Assembly (NCBI RefSeq): GCF_900101785.1 | Contig: NZ_LT629688.1 | Location: 434,001 to 498,000 of the forward strand | Direction of reading: 5' to 3' | Source: Auraticoccus monumenti | GTDB taxonomy: Bacteria > Actinomycetota > Actinomycetes > Propionibacteriales > Propionibacteriaceae | DNA: 64,000 nucleotides | Part shown: one piece after another, positions 34,260 through 42,742 of the stretch | Position numbering within the stretch: the first letter of the stretch is position 1 | How the letters are laid out: each line of letters starts with the position of its first letter | Program-made: the position numbers and the translations under genes | Notes under the pieces: model-generated | What the model saw: only the letters and a program-made list of their open reading frames with translations | What the model was told of the DNA's origin: nothing | Database searches by the model: none

Positions 34260-34826
34260 TCAGCCGGCGGCCAGGCGCCGGCGTCGCACCTCGGCCCGCA
34301 GCCGCTCGGAGGTGATCCCCGCCGCGGCCAGCAGGTGGTGGCCAGCCCCGCCCTCGGCCCGGGCCACCCCGAGCAGCACGTGCTCCGTGCCCAACCGGCG
34401 GTCCCCCAGCTCCAGCGCCTCCCGCAGGGAGTGCTCCAGGCTCTGCCTCGCCCCCGCGTCGAAGGGGATGTGGCCGGTGAGCGCCTTGCGCTGGGCGGCG
34501 GCGGTCCGCTCCAGCGCCCCCGGGCCGAACGACTCCTCCACCCGGGTGCGGACCTCGTCGAGGTCGATCCCCAGCCGGGCCAGCCGGTCACCGTCGGGCG
34601 CCGGACCAGCCGCGCCGGGCAGCCGGTCCACCGCCGCCCGGACGTCGACGGCCCCCATCCCCAGGGCGGTCAGCAGCTCCGCCGCTGCCGTGTCGGGCCC
34701 GTGGACCGCCTCGGCCAGGCAGACCAGCAGGTTCTCGCTGCGGACCGTGGACTGGCCGCGACCGCGGGCGTCCTCCTGGGCGAGCACCACGACCTGCTTC
34801 GCACCTGCGCTGAACCTCTCGAACAT
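34260..34826 (-). CDS. Free-standing Clp N-terminal (ClpC N-domain) protein, ClpC2-like
   Basis: The 188-aa protein is made only of Clp_N repeats. MFERFSAGAKQVVVLAQEDAR and TGHIPFDAGARQSLEHSL with LGTEHVLLGVARAEGG closely follow the N-domain of ClpC1, but no AAA+ module follows. The positions that in ClpC1 contact cyclomarin (Phe2, Val14, and the Phe and Glu of GHIPF...LE) are kept here as Phe2, Val14, Phe122 and Glu131, judging from memory of the ClpC1 sequence. It may act as a decoy or sensor for ligands of the ClpC N-domain. ATG 34826 follows GGGAG and lies 9 nt after the HTH gene. Confidence 0.85.
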   Translation of the reverse strand: MFERFSAGAKQVVVLAQEDARGRGQSTVRSENLLVCLAEAVHGPDTAAAELLTALGMGAVDVRAAVDRLPGAAGPAPDGDRLARLGIDLDEVRTRVEESFGPGALERTAAAQRKALTGHIPFDAGARQSLEHSLREALELGDRRLGTEHVLLGVARAEGGAGHHLLAAAGITSERLRAEVRRRRLAAG

Positions 34827-34835
34827 CTCGCTCCC

Positions 34836-35051
34836 TCACCGTTCCAGTCGTCGGTACTTGCGGTGCACGGCCTGCTTGCTCACCTGGAGCACCGCCGCGA
34901 TCTGCTGCCAGGACCAGCCCAGCCGTCGCGCGTTGGCCACCTGCAGCTCCTCCAGCGACTCCTGGAGGACCCTCAGCGCGGCCACCGCGGCCAACCCCTC
35001 GTGCGGGTCGGGGCTCGAGGCCGCCGCCGTCACTCGTGTCGCATCGGTCAT
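34836..35051 (-). CDS. Small HTH DNA-binding protein partnered with the Clp_N protein
   Basis: The 71-aa protein has one amphipathic helix (VAALRVLQESLEELQVANAR) and a helix-turn-helix LGWSWQQIAAVLQVSKQAVH with a basic end RKYRRLER. As I recall, mycobacterial ClpC2 carries a similar HTH (ASWSDIGKSMGVTKQAA) fused in front of its Clp_N part, so here that layout is split into two genes. ATG 35051 falls on the predicted transcription start and has no ribosome site, so the message is likely leaderless. It should bind the two TTGAC-type palindromes just upstream. Confidence 0.85.
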   Translation of the reverse strand: MTDATRVTAAASSPDPHEGLAAVAALRVLQESLEELQVANARRLGWSWQQIAAVLQVSKQAVHRKYRRLER

Positions 35052-35054
35052 GAC

Positions 35055-35097
35055 GTCAACATATGTTGACGACACTCCTGCGTCAATACTTGTTGAC
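35055..35097 (-). promoter_or_regulatory. Leaderless promoter with one palindrome over each hexamer
   Basis: On the minus strand -35 TTGACG (35086-35081), a 17-nt spacer and -10 TATGTT (35063-35058) form a near-ideal promoter, with +1 expected at the ATG (35051). GTCAACATATGTTGAC (35055-35070) is a perfect 16-bp palindrome over the -10. GTCAATACTTGTTGAC (35082-35097) is a near-perfect one over the -35. Their centres are 27 bp apart. This is a textbook autorepression layout. Confidence 0.85.
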
Positions 35098-35157
35098 GAC
35101 CTTCGGTCCACGCTCGTCCACCGGGAGGCCTGACCAGGCTCTCGCTAGGCTCGCGGC

Positions 35158-37221
35158 GTGACCCGCAGCGTGTACATCGCCTCGCCCGAGGGGGTGACCG
35201 GGAAGTCGACGGTCGCCCTCGGCCTGCTCGACCAGCTGGTGCGGGAGGTGGGCTCGGTGGCGGTGCTGAGGCCCCTCGTGCACGGCGACCAGCGCGACAC
35301 CATCATCGACCTGCTGCTGGACCAGCCGGGGATGGAGCAGCACTACGAGGAGGCCCTCGGCGTCAGCTACGCCGACGCCCACGCCGACCCCGACGAGGCG
35401 CTGAGCCGGATCGTGCACACCCACGGCGAGCTGGCCGAGCGCTACCGCGCGGTGCTCGTCCTCGGCTCGGACTACACCGACGTCTCCACCCCCACCGAGC
35501 TCGCCCTCAACGCCCGGATCGCCTCCAACCTCGGCGCCCAGGTGGTGCTGGTGGTCAGCGGCGTCGACCGCGGCCCGGAGGACGTCGTGGTCACCGCCGA
35601 GCAGGCCCGGGCCGCCTTCACCGCGGCCCACGCCCAGGTCACCGTGGTGGTCGCCAACCGCGTCGCACCGGAGCGGCTGGAGGCCACCCGCGAGCTGCTG
35701 CTGGAGCGCCTGCCCGGGCTGACCACCGCTGCCCTGCCGGAGAGCCGGGTGCTGTCCGCGCCGTCGGTGCGGCGCCAGCTCGAGGCCGCCAGGGCCACCG
35801 TGCTGCGCGGCAACGACAGCTGGCTGGACCGGGAGTCCCTCGACGTCCTGGTCGCCGGGATGACGCTGCCCAACGTGCTGACCCGGCTCCGGCCGGAGAT
35901 GACGGTGATCGCGGCCTCGGACCGCCCCGAGGTGCTGGCCGGGCTGGTGCTGGCCCACCGCTCGGGCACCTTCCCGCCGCTGGCCGGGATCATCCTGGTG
36001 GGTGGGTACGAGGTGCCGGAGTCGATCATGCGGCTGCTCGAGGGCGTGGACTCCGACCTGCCGATCGCGGTCACCGACCTCGGCACCTTCGCCACCGCGG
36101 ACCGGCTGTCGCGGCTGCACGGGCCGATGATCGTCGGCTCCACCCGCAAGGTGGAGGCCGCCCGGACGCTGTGGGCCGACCACGTCGACTCCGCCGCCAT
36201 GTCCGGGGTCCTGGACCTGCCGCCCACGACGGTGCGGACCCCGCTGATGTTCGAGTACCAGCTGCTGGAGCGGGCCCGCTCGGACCGGCGCCACATCGTG
36301 CTGCCGGAGTCCGGGGACGAGCGGGTGCTGGAGGCGGCGGCCATCCTGCTGCGCCGCGGCGTCGCCGACCTGACCCTGCTCGGGGAGGAGAACGACGTCC
36401 GCGCCCGGGCCTCCGCCCTCGGCTTCGACCTCGACGCCGCGCGGGTGGTCTCCACCCGGGACCCCGAGCTGCTCGAGCGCTTCGCGGCCGAGTACGCCCG
36501 GCTCCGCGCCCACAAGGGCGTCACCCCGGAGCAGGCCCGGGAGCGGCTGGTCGACGGGTCCTACTTCGGCACCATGATGGTGCAGCTGGGGCTGGCGGAC
36601 GGCATGGTCTCCGGCGCGGTCAACACCACCGCGCACACGATCCGGCCGGCGCTGGAGTTCGTGAAGACCCGGCCGGGGGTGCGCAGCGTCTCCAGCGTCT
36701 TCCTGATGTGCCTGGCGGACCGGGTGCTGGCCTACGGCGACTGCGCGGTGATCCCCGAGCCGACCGCCGAGCAGCTGGCCGACATCGCGGTCTCCTCCGC
36801 CGACACCGCCCGCGCCTTCGACATCGAGCCGCGGGTGGCGATGCTGTCCTACTCCACCGGCAGCAGCGGGTCCGGCGCGGAGGTGGAGAAGGTGCGGGAG
36901 GCCACGGCCCTGGTGCGCGAGCGCGCCCCGGAGCTGCCGCTGGAGGGGCCGATCCAGTACGACGCCGCCATCGACCCCTCGGTGGCCCGGACGAAGCTGC
37001 CGGACTCCCTGGTGGCGGGCCGGGCCACGGTGTTCGTCTTCCCCGACCTGAACACCGGCAACAACACCTACAAGGCGGTGCAGCGCAGCGCCGGCGCAGT
37101 AGCCGTCGGGCCGGTGCTGCAGGGGCTCAACAAGCCGGTCAACGACCTCTCCCGCGGCGCCACGGTCGACGACATCGTGAACACCGTGGCCATCACCTGC
37201 GTGCAGGCCCAGACCCTCTGA
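35158..37221 (+). CDS. pta: Phosphate acetyltransferase
   Basis: The 687-aa enzyme makes acetyl phosphate from acetyl-CoA. It is the long form: an N-terminal P-loop-like domain (YIASPEGVTGKSTVALGLL, residues 5-23), a central DRTGG domain (about 215-320), and the C-terminal PTA_PTB catalytic domain (about 365-680) with HIVLPESGDERVLEAA, DGMVSGAVNTTAHTIRPAL and VFPDLNTGNNTYKAVQR. GTG 35158 is the start. Its usual partner ackA lies 1.6 kb downstream, beyond a TetR/SDR pair. Confidence 0.96.
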   Translation: MTRSVYIASPEGVTGKSTVALGLLDQLVREVGSVAVLRPLVHGDQRDTIIDLLLDQPGMEQHYEEALGVSYADAHADPDEALSRIVHTHGELAERYRAVLVLGSDYTDVSTPTELALNARIASNLGAQVVLVVSGVDRGPEDVVVTAEQARAAFTAAHAQVTVVVANRVAPERLEATRELLLERLPGLTTAALPESRVLSAPSVRRQLEAARATVLRGNDSWLDRESLDVLVAGMTLPNVLTRLRPEMTVIAASDRPEVLAGLVLAHRSGTFPPLAGIILVGGYEVPESIMRLLEGVDSDLPIAVTDLGTFATADRLSRLHGPMIVGSTRKVEAARTLWADHVDSAAMSGVLDLPPTTVRTPLMFEYQLLERARSDRRHIVLPESGDERVLEAAAILLRRGVADLTLLGEENDVRARASALGFDLDAARVVSTRDPELLERFAAEYARLRAHKGVTPEQARERLVDGSYFGTMMVQLGLADGMVSGAVNTTAHTIRPALEFVKTRPGVRSVSSVFLMCLADRVLAYGDCAVIPEPTAEQLADIAVSSADTARAFDIEPRVAMLSYSTGSSGSGAEVEKVREATALVRERAPELPLEGPIQYDAAIDPSVARTKLPDSLVAGRATVFVFPDLNTGNNTYKAVQRSAGAVAVGPVLQGLNKPVNDLSRGATVDDIVNTVAITCVQAQTL

Positions 37222-37270
37222 CCGACGGCCCGCTGCCCTGACGAGGGGTCAGTTGCTCCCCCGGCCCGTC

Positions 37271-37876
37271 CTACCGGTCCCCGACGACCCCGCGGGCCCA
37301 GGCCCGCGCGGTGGAGTCGGCGAGCTCGCTGATGTGCTCGTCGGGGAGGACGTGCTGCACGCTCCCCCCGACGGCGAGGGTGGCCACACCGTGGGCCAGC
37401 GCCCACAGCTCAGCGGCCCGTCGGGTGGTGTCGGCCTGCGCAAGGTACGGGCTCAACGCGGCCTCGAACCGCTCCTGGACCCCTGTCGCCTGCCGGAGGA
37501 GGTCCTCGTGCTCCGTCTTGTCGACCCCGTGGGCGAACATCACCTCGAAGCGGGCGGGGTCCTGACGGGCGAAGCTCAGGTACTCGGTGGCGAGCTGCCC
37601 CGCCAGGTCGGTGAGGGCGTCCGCAGCGGGCAGCCGTGCGAACCGCTCCTCGAGCTCGGTGAATCCCCGGACCGCCGCGGCGGCGAGCATCGCCCCGCGG
37701 TCGGCGAAGTGCCGGTAGGGGGCGGAGGAGGAGACCCCCACGCGGCGGGCGGCCTCGGACACGCTGAAGCCACGGGCGCCGCGCTCGCGCACCAGCTCCG
37801 TCGTCGCCGCCAGCAGCGCGTTGCGCAGGTCGCCGTGGTGGTAGCCACGCTCAGCACCCACCGGTCCACCTGCCAT
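37271..37876 (-). CDS. TetR family regulator with WHG-type C-terminal domain
   Basis: The 201-aa regulator has an N-terminal HTH (RNALLAATTELVRERGARGF, then EAARRVGVSSSAPYRHFADR) and a C-terminal ligand domain with the WALAHGVATLAVGG stretch typical of the WHG subgroup. ATG 37876 gives the usual short N-terminus; the frame stays open further upstream without a ribosome site. It is divergent from an SDR gene across a 100-bp AT-richer gap and probably represses it. Confidence 0.88.
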   Translation of the reverse strand: MAGGPVGAERGYHHGDLRNALLAATTELVRERGARGFSVSEAARRVGVSSSAPYRHFADRGAMLAAAAVRGFTELEERFARLPAADALTDLAGQLATEYLSFARQDPARFEVMFAHGVDKTEHEDLLRQATGVQERFEAALSPYLAQADTTRRAAELWALAHGVATLAVGGSVQHVLPDEHISELADSTARAWARGVVGDR

Positions 37877-37892
37877 GTTGCATGCCCTTACA

Positions 37893-37903
37893 TTAGCGTC
37901 TAA
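37893..37903. promoter_or_regulatory. Candidate TetR operator between TetR and SDR genes
   Basis: TTAG-CGT-CTAA is a perfect inverted repeat with a 3-nt centre. It sits 17 bp before the TetR start and 74 bp before the SDR start in the AT-richest part of the gap. Outer ACAT and ATGT (37890-37911 area) may extend it. Confidence 0.45.
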
Positions 37904-37976
37904 CCTCATGTGAGAACTTGACACATCCAGTGGTGTGCCGTGCCCCCAGCACGCACGCCGACCAGGAAGGCACCGC

Positions 37977-38759
37977 ATGCGCTACGCAGGAACCACGGCT
38001 CTGGTCACGGGGGCGAGCTCCGGCATCGGCGCGGAGTTCGCCCGGCGTCTCGCGCGCCGCGGCGCCGACGTCGTCGTGGTGGCCCGCCGGGCTGACGTGC
38101 TCGACACGCTCGCTGCCACCATCCGCTCCGAGACGGGACGGCAGGTCCGTGTGGTCGCGGCCGACCTGTCCGAGGACCGTGCCGGGTACCGGCTGGCCGG
38201 ACACCTCGCCGAGGCCGGGGTCAGGGTCGGCACCGTCATCAACTGCGCCGGGACCGGTCTGACCAAGGACTTCGTGGACAGCAGCCAGCAGGAGATCAGC
38301 CGGCAGCTGCGCGTCAACGCCGAGGCGACCGTCGACGTCTCGCACGCGTTCCTCCCGCAGCTGCTCGAGTCCGGTGAGGGCGCGCTCGTCAACGTCGCCA
38401 GCCTCACCGGCTACCTCCCGGTTCCGGGGATGGCGGTGTACGCGGCATCGAAGGCGTTCGTCATCCGGTTCACCGAGGCACTCGCCCACGAGCTGCGCGG
38501 GAGCCGGCTGACCGTCCTGGCCCTCTCCCCGGGGCCCACCGCGACGGAGTTCTACCGCGCCTCGGGCACCCCCACCACCGGGGTGCGCTTCCAGACCCCG
38601 GCCGAGGTCGTGACGACCGCGTTCCAGGCGCTAGGACGCAGGAACCCACCGCTGAGCGTCATCTCCGGGACCAGGAACCGCTGGCTCGGGCGGGTGGCCA
38701 CGTCGCTACCCACCCGCACCCTGCTGCACCTCACGGCACCACGGCCCGCCGCGTCCTGA
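37977..38759 (+). CDS. SDR family NAD(P)-dependent oxidoreductase
   Basis: The 260-aa enzyme has TGASSGIG (cofactor), NCAG in place of NNAG, the catalytic Ser in VNVASLTGYLPVPG and YAASK (Tyr/Lys). The VVARR after strand 2 suggests NADP preference. The C-terminal end resembles the DltE/YqjQ-like branch. ATG 37977 follows AGGAAGG. It pairs with the divergent TetR; the substrate is unknown. Confidence 0.88.
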   Translation: MRYAGTTALVTGASSGIGAEFARRLARRGADVVVVARRADVLDTLAATIRSETGRQVRVVAADLSEDRAGYRLAGHLAEAGVRVGTVINCAGTGLTKDFVDSSQQEISRQLRVNAEATVDVSHAFLPQLLESGEGALVNVASLTGYLPVPGMAVYAASKAFVIRFTEALAHELRGSRLTVLALSPGPTATEFYRASGTPTTGVRFQTPAEVVTTAFQALGRRNPPLSVISGTRNRWLGRVATSLPTRTLLHLTAPRPAAS

Positions 38760-38858
38760 CCCCACAGACCACGTGCCCGGAGCACGGTGCCGAGACGGCC
38801 CACGAGCCAGGAGCGTCCGTTCAGCGGTGCTGGGGTCGGGCTGGGTAGCCTGCCGGTC

Positions 38859-40043
38859 ATGCGCAGCGTCCTCGTGCTCAACAGCGGCTCCTCCTCGCTG
38901 AAGTACCAGCTGGTCGACGCCGACTCCGAGGAGGTGCTGGCTGAGGGGGGTGTGCAGCGCATCGGTGAGAGCGGCGCGACCTCCAGCCACTCCTCCGGCG
39001 GCCGGCGCACCGACGGCGACGGCCGACCGGTGGCCGACCACGCCGAGGCCCTGGCCCTGGTGGTGTCGGCCTTCGCCGAGCACGGGCCGCACCTGGACGA
39101 CGTCGACCTGGTGGCCGTGGGGCACCGGGTGGTGCACGGCGGGGACCGCAGCGAGCCGACCGTGATCACCGACGAGGTGCTGGCCGAGATCGAGGACCTG
39201 CAGGTGCTCGCCCCGCTGCACAACCGGGCGGCGGCGACGGGCATCCGCGCGGCCCGCGAGCTGCGTCCCGACCTCCCGCACGTGGCCGTCTTCGACACCG
39301 CCTTCTTCGCCTCCCTCCCCGCCGCCGCGAGCACCTACGCCATCGACGCCGAGGTGGCCGCCCGGCACCGGATCCGCCGCTACGGGTTCCACGGCACCAG
39401 CCACGCCTGGGTCTCGGCCCGCGGCGCTGAGCTGGTCGGCCGGCCGTTGTCGGAGCTGCGCCAGATCGTGCTGCACCTGGGCAACGGGGCCTCGGCCTCG
39501 GCCGTCGACGGCGGCCGCCCGGTGGACACCTCGATGGGGCTGACCCCGCTGGAGGGGCTGGTGATGGGCACCCGCAGCGGCGACCTCGACCCGGCCGTGG
39601 TGCTGACGCTGGCCCGCGCCGGCTGGAGCACCGAGGACCTGGACGCCCTGCTCAACAAGCGCTCCGGGCTGCTCGGGCTCAGCGGGGTCAACGACTTCCG
39701 CGCCCTGATGGAGCGGGTGGACGCCGGCGACGAGGCCGCCCGGCTCGCCCTCGACGTCTACGTGCACCGGCTCGTCCGCTACGTCGGCGGCTACCACGCC
39801 CTGCTCGGTGGGGCCGAGCTGCTGACCTTCACCGCCGGGGTGGGTGAGAACGCCCCCCGGCTGCGGGCGGCGGTGGTGCAGCGGCTGCGCCCGCTCGGCT
39901 TCGTCCTGGACGAGGAGGCCAACGGCGCCGACCGCCGGGACGCCCGCACCATCTCGACCCCGGACTCCCCCGTCACGGTGGCCGTGGTGCCCACCAACGA
40001 GGAGCTGGCCATCGCGCGGCAGGCGCTGGAGGCGGTCGGCTGA
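38859..40043 (+). CDS. ackA: Acetate kinase
   Basis: The 394-aa enzyme converts acetyl phosphate and ADP to acetate and ATP. Family signatures are VLVLNSGSSSLKYQL at the N-terminus (ASKHA phosphate loop), RRYGFHGTSHAWVS, LHLGNGASASAVDGG, DTSMGLTPLEGLVMGTRSGDLDP and FTAGVGENAP. ATG 38859 gives the standard start. It works with Pta (35158-37221) and is followed 44 bp later by murQ. Confidence 0.97.
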   Translation: MRSVLVLNSGSSSLKYQLVDADSEEVLAEGGVQRIGESGATSSHSSGGRRTDGDGRPVADHAEALALVVSAFAEHGPHLDDVDLVAVGHRVVHGGDRSEPTVITDEVLAEIEDLQVLAPLHNRAAATGIRAARELRPDLPHVAVFDTAFFASLPAAASTYAIDAEVAARHRIRRYGFHGTSHAWVSARGAELVGRPLSELRQIVLHLGNGASASAVDGGRPVDTSMGLTPLEGLVMGTRSGDLDPAVVLTLARAGWSTEDLDALLNKRSGLLGLSGVNDFRALMERVDAGDEAARLALDVYVHRLVRYVGGYHALLGGAELLTFTAGVGENAPRLRAAVVQRLRPLGFVLDEEANGADRRDARTISTPDSPVTVAVVPTNEELAIARQALEAVG

Positions 40044-40086
40044 GCCGTCGCTGGCGCCCGGAGGGGCGGTTCGGCAGGCTACGGGC

Positions 40087-40989
40087 ATGGCCCCTGACAT
40101 CACGTCCCTGACCACCGAGACCGTCGACGAGTCGCTGGCCGACCTCGACACCCGTCCGGTGGGCGAGCTCGCCGCCCTGATGAACCAGCGCGACCAGGAG
40201 GTGCCCCGGGCCGTCGAGGCGGCCCTGCCCCAGATCACCGCGGCCATCGAGGCCGTGGTCGAGCGGATGGCCCGCGGCGGGCGGCTGGTCTACGTCGGCG
40301 CCGGGACGCCCGGGCGGCTCGGGGTGCTGGACGCCTCGGAGTGCGTCCCCACCTTCAACACCCCGCCCGGGCTGGTCACCGGTCTGATCGCCGGCGGGCC
40401 GACCGCGCTGACCACCGCGGTGGAGGGCGCCGAGGACTCCGCCGAGCTCGGCCGCGAGGACGTCGCAGGGCTCGGGGTCGGCCCGGACGACGCGGTGGTG
40501 GGCATCGCCTCCAGCGGCCGCACCCCCTACGTGCTGGGCGCCGTGGAGGCCGCCCGCGCGGCCGGCGCGCTGACGGTCGGGCTCTCCAACAACGCCGGCT
40601 CGGCGCTCTCGGCGGCGGTCGACCGACCGATCGAGGTGGTGGTGGGCCCGGAGCTGGTGACCGGCTCCACCCGGCTCAAGTCCGGCACCTCGCAGAAGCT
40701 GGTGCTCAACATGATCTCCACCATCACGATGGTCCGGCTCGGCAAGACCTACGGGAACCTGATGGTCGACGTCCGGGCGTCCAACGAGAAGCTGGTGGCC
40801 CGGGCCACCGGGATCGTGCAGCGCATCGCCGACGTGGACGCCGGGACGGCCGCCGCGGCCCTGACCGAGAGCGACCTCTCGGTCAAGGACGCCGTGGTCC
40901 GGCTCCGGCTGGGGGTCTCCGCCGAGGAGGCGCGCACACGACTGGACGCCGCGGGCGGACGCCTCCGCGAGGCCCTCGGCGAGGCCTGA
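40087..40989 (+). CDS. murQ: N-acetylmuramic acid 6-phosphate etherase
   Basis: The 300-aa SIS-domain lyase splits MurNAc-6-P into GlcNAc-6-P and D-lactate in wall recycling. Typical motifs are YVGAGTPGRLGVLDASECVPTF in parts (VYVGAGTPGRLGVLDAS), GIASSGRTPYVLGA, TGSTRLKSGTSQKLVLNM and GKTYGNLMVDV. It normally has ...GTSGRL..., so the Pro in place of Ser in GTPGRL is unusual and may affect sugar-phosphate binding. ATG 40087 is the start. No phosphotransferase or MurNAc kinase gene is adjacent. Confidence 0.94.
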   Translation: MAPDITSLTTETVDESLADLDTRPVGELAALMNQRDQEVPRAVEAALPQITAAIEAVVERMARGGRLVYVGAGTPGRLGVLDASECVPTFNTPPGLVTGLIAGGPTALTTAVEGAEDSAELGREDVAGLGVGPDDAVVGIASSGRTPYVLGAVEAARAAGALTVGLSNNAGSALSAAVDRPIEVVVGPELVTGSTRLKSGTSQKLVLNMISTITMVRLGKTYGNLMVDVRASNEKLVARATGIVQRIADVDAGTAAAALTESDLSVKDAVVRLRLGVSAEEARTRLDAAGGRLREALGEA

Positions 40990-41039
40990 GCGGGTCTGCG
41001 CCGTCGCCGCGGGGCGTCCGGGGGAGGAACCCCGTCGGA

Positions 41040-41819
41040 TCAGCCCTGCAGCAGGGACTGGGCCCCGTCCACCCACACCTCGGTGCCGCTGATGTGGCTC
41101 GAGGCGTCGGAGGCCAGGAACAGCACCAGCTGGGCCACCTGCTCCGCCGACCCCGGCTCGCCGCCGGTCAGCGGGATCTGCCCCCGCGGGAACTCGACGG
41201 GGATCATGACGTCCTCGTTGGCCGCCTCGGTGTTGTCGGAGATCTCGGTCTCGATCGCGCCGGGGCAGACCACGTTGAGGCGGATCCCCTTCGGCCCGAG
41301 CTCGACGGCCAGCATCTTGGTCAGCGCCACCTGCCCGGCCTTGCTGCTCGCGTAGGCCGAGGCGCCGGAGTTGGAGAACATCCGGGTGCCGTTCACGGAG
41401 GAGACCACCACCACCGAGCCGCCCTGCCGCTTCAGGTGCGGTACCGCGTGCTTGATGGTGAGGAAGGTCCCCGTGAGGTTGATGTCCAGGGTGCTGCGGA
41501 AGTCCTCCGCCGTGAGCTCCTCGATCCCGGCCCAGGTCCCGTTCACCCCCGCGTTGGCCACCACGACGTCGAGCCGACCCAGCTCCTGGACCGTCCCCTC
41601 CACGGCGGCGACCAGGGCCTCCTCGTCGCTGACGTCGGCCAGCAGGGTGATGGCGCGCCCGCCGTCCCCCTCGATCTCGGCCGCCGCCTCCTCGAGCTCC
41701 TCCGCGGTGCGACCCACCAGGGCCACCGCCGCTCCCTCGCGGGCCAGCAGCCGCGCCGAGGCCCGGCCGATCCCGGAGCCCGCACCGGTCACCAGGGCCA
41801 CCTTGTCCTGCATGCTCAT
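41040..41819 (-). CDS. SDR family oxidoreductase (glucose-dehydrogenase/FabG-like)
   Basis: The 259-aa enzyme has TGAGSGIG, NAG in VVVANAGVNG, the catalytic Ser in VVVVSSVNGTR, YASSK and the C-terminal SHISGTEVWVDGAQSL typical of classical SDRs. ATG 41819 is used; an in-frame ATG lies 6 bp later. It is convergent with murQ and divergent from another SDR (129 bp gap). The substrate is not evident. Confidence 0.88.
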   Translation of the reverse strand: MSMQDKVALVTGAGSGIGRASARLLAREGAAVALVGRTAEELEEAAAEIEGDGGRAITLLADVSDEEALVAAVEGTVQELGRLDVVVANAGVNGTWAGIEELTAEDFRSTLDINLTGTFLTIKHAVPHLKRQGGSVVVVSSVNGTRMFSNSGASAYASSKAGQVALTKMLAVELGPKGIRLNVVCPGAIETEISDNTEAANEDVMIPVEFPRGQIPLTGGEPGSAEQVAQLVLFLASDASSHISGTEVWVDGAQSLLQG

Positions 41820-41948
41820 CTCCGTCGCTCCTCCCTCGGCGCCCGACGTCCGGCGGCCGCCACGGGACGACCCTAGCCACCGTCCCGGGCGGCGGACCGG
41901 GCGGTGGTGACCCCGGTCCCGGGCGTGCTGTCCACTAGCCTGAGCGCC

Positions 41949-42722
41949 ATGACGACTGCGCTGGTGACCGGGGCGACGGCGGGGATCGGGGCCACGTTCG
42001 CCCGCCACCTGGCCTCCCGCGGGCACGACCTGGTCCTGGTGGCCCGCGACGAGGAGCGGCTGCGGGTCTCGGCCGCCGAGCTCTCCCGGGTCTACGGGGT
42101 CGAGGTCGAGGTGCTCCGTGCCGACCTGTCCGACGTGGAGCAGACCCGGGCCGTGGCCGCCCGCGCCGAGGACGCCGACCGGCCAGTTGATCTCGTGATC
42201 AACAACGCCGGGTTCGGGCTGCACAGCCCGCTGCTGGACCCCGACACCAGCACCCACGAGCGCGCACTGGACGTGATGTGCCGGGCGGTGCTGCTCATCG
42301 GCGGCGCCGCGGGCCGCGCCATGAGCGCCCGCGGCAGCGGTTCGATCATCAACGTCTCCAGCACCGCCGGGTGGGTCACCCTCGGCCACTACTCGGCCAT
42401 CAAGGCCTGGGTCACCGCCTACACCGAGGGGCTGGCGGTGGAGCTCCGGGGCACCGGGGTCACGGCGACGGCGCTCGCGCCGGGCTGGGTGCACACCGAG
42501 TTCCACGAGCGGGCCGGCATCCGCGCCGGGAAGATCCCCGAGATCGCCTGGGTGGACGTGGACCGGCTGGTCGGCGAGTGCCTGGACGACGCCGCCCGCG
42601 GCAAGGTGATCAGCATCCCCACCCGACGCTGGAAGGTGGCCATCCAGGTGGCCCGCCACACCCCGCGCCGCACCATCCGCTGGGTGTCGTCGGCGCTCAG
42701 CTCCTCCCGACGCCCGCACTGA
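41949..42722 (+). CDS. SDR family NAD(P)-dependent oxidoreductase
   Basis: The 257-aa enzyme has TGATAGIG, INNAGFGLHSPLLD, Ser in INVSSTAGWV and YSAIKAWV as the Tyr/Lys motif. It resembles the ketoacyl-reductase-like SDRs of mycobacteria (YqjQ/DltE type) and, broadly, the TetR-paired SDR at 37977. The next gene, a Gfo/Idh/MocA oxidoreductase, starts 20 nt downstream, so they form an operon. Confidence 0.87.
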   Translation: MTTALVTGATAGIGATFARHLASRGHDLVLVARDEERLRVSAAELSRVYGVEVEVLRADLSDVEQTRAVAARAEDADRPVDLVINNAGFGLHSPLLDPDTSTHERALDVMCRAVLLIGGAAGRAMSARGSGSIINVSSTAGWVTLGHYSAIKAWVTAYTEGLAVELRGTGVTATALAPGWVHTEFHERAGIRAGKIPEIAWVDVDRLVGECLDDAARGKVISIPTRRWKVAIQVARHTPRRTIRWVSSALSSSRRPH

Positions 42723-42742
42723 CCGAACCCGAGAGGCCACAC

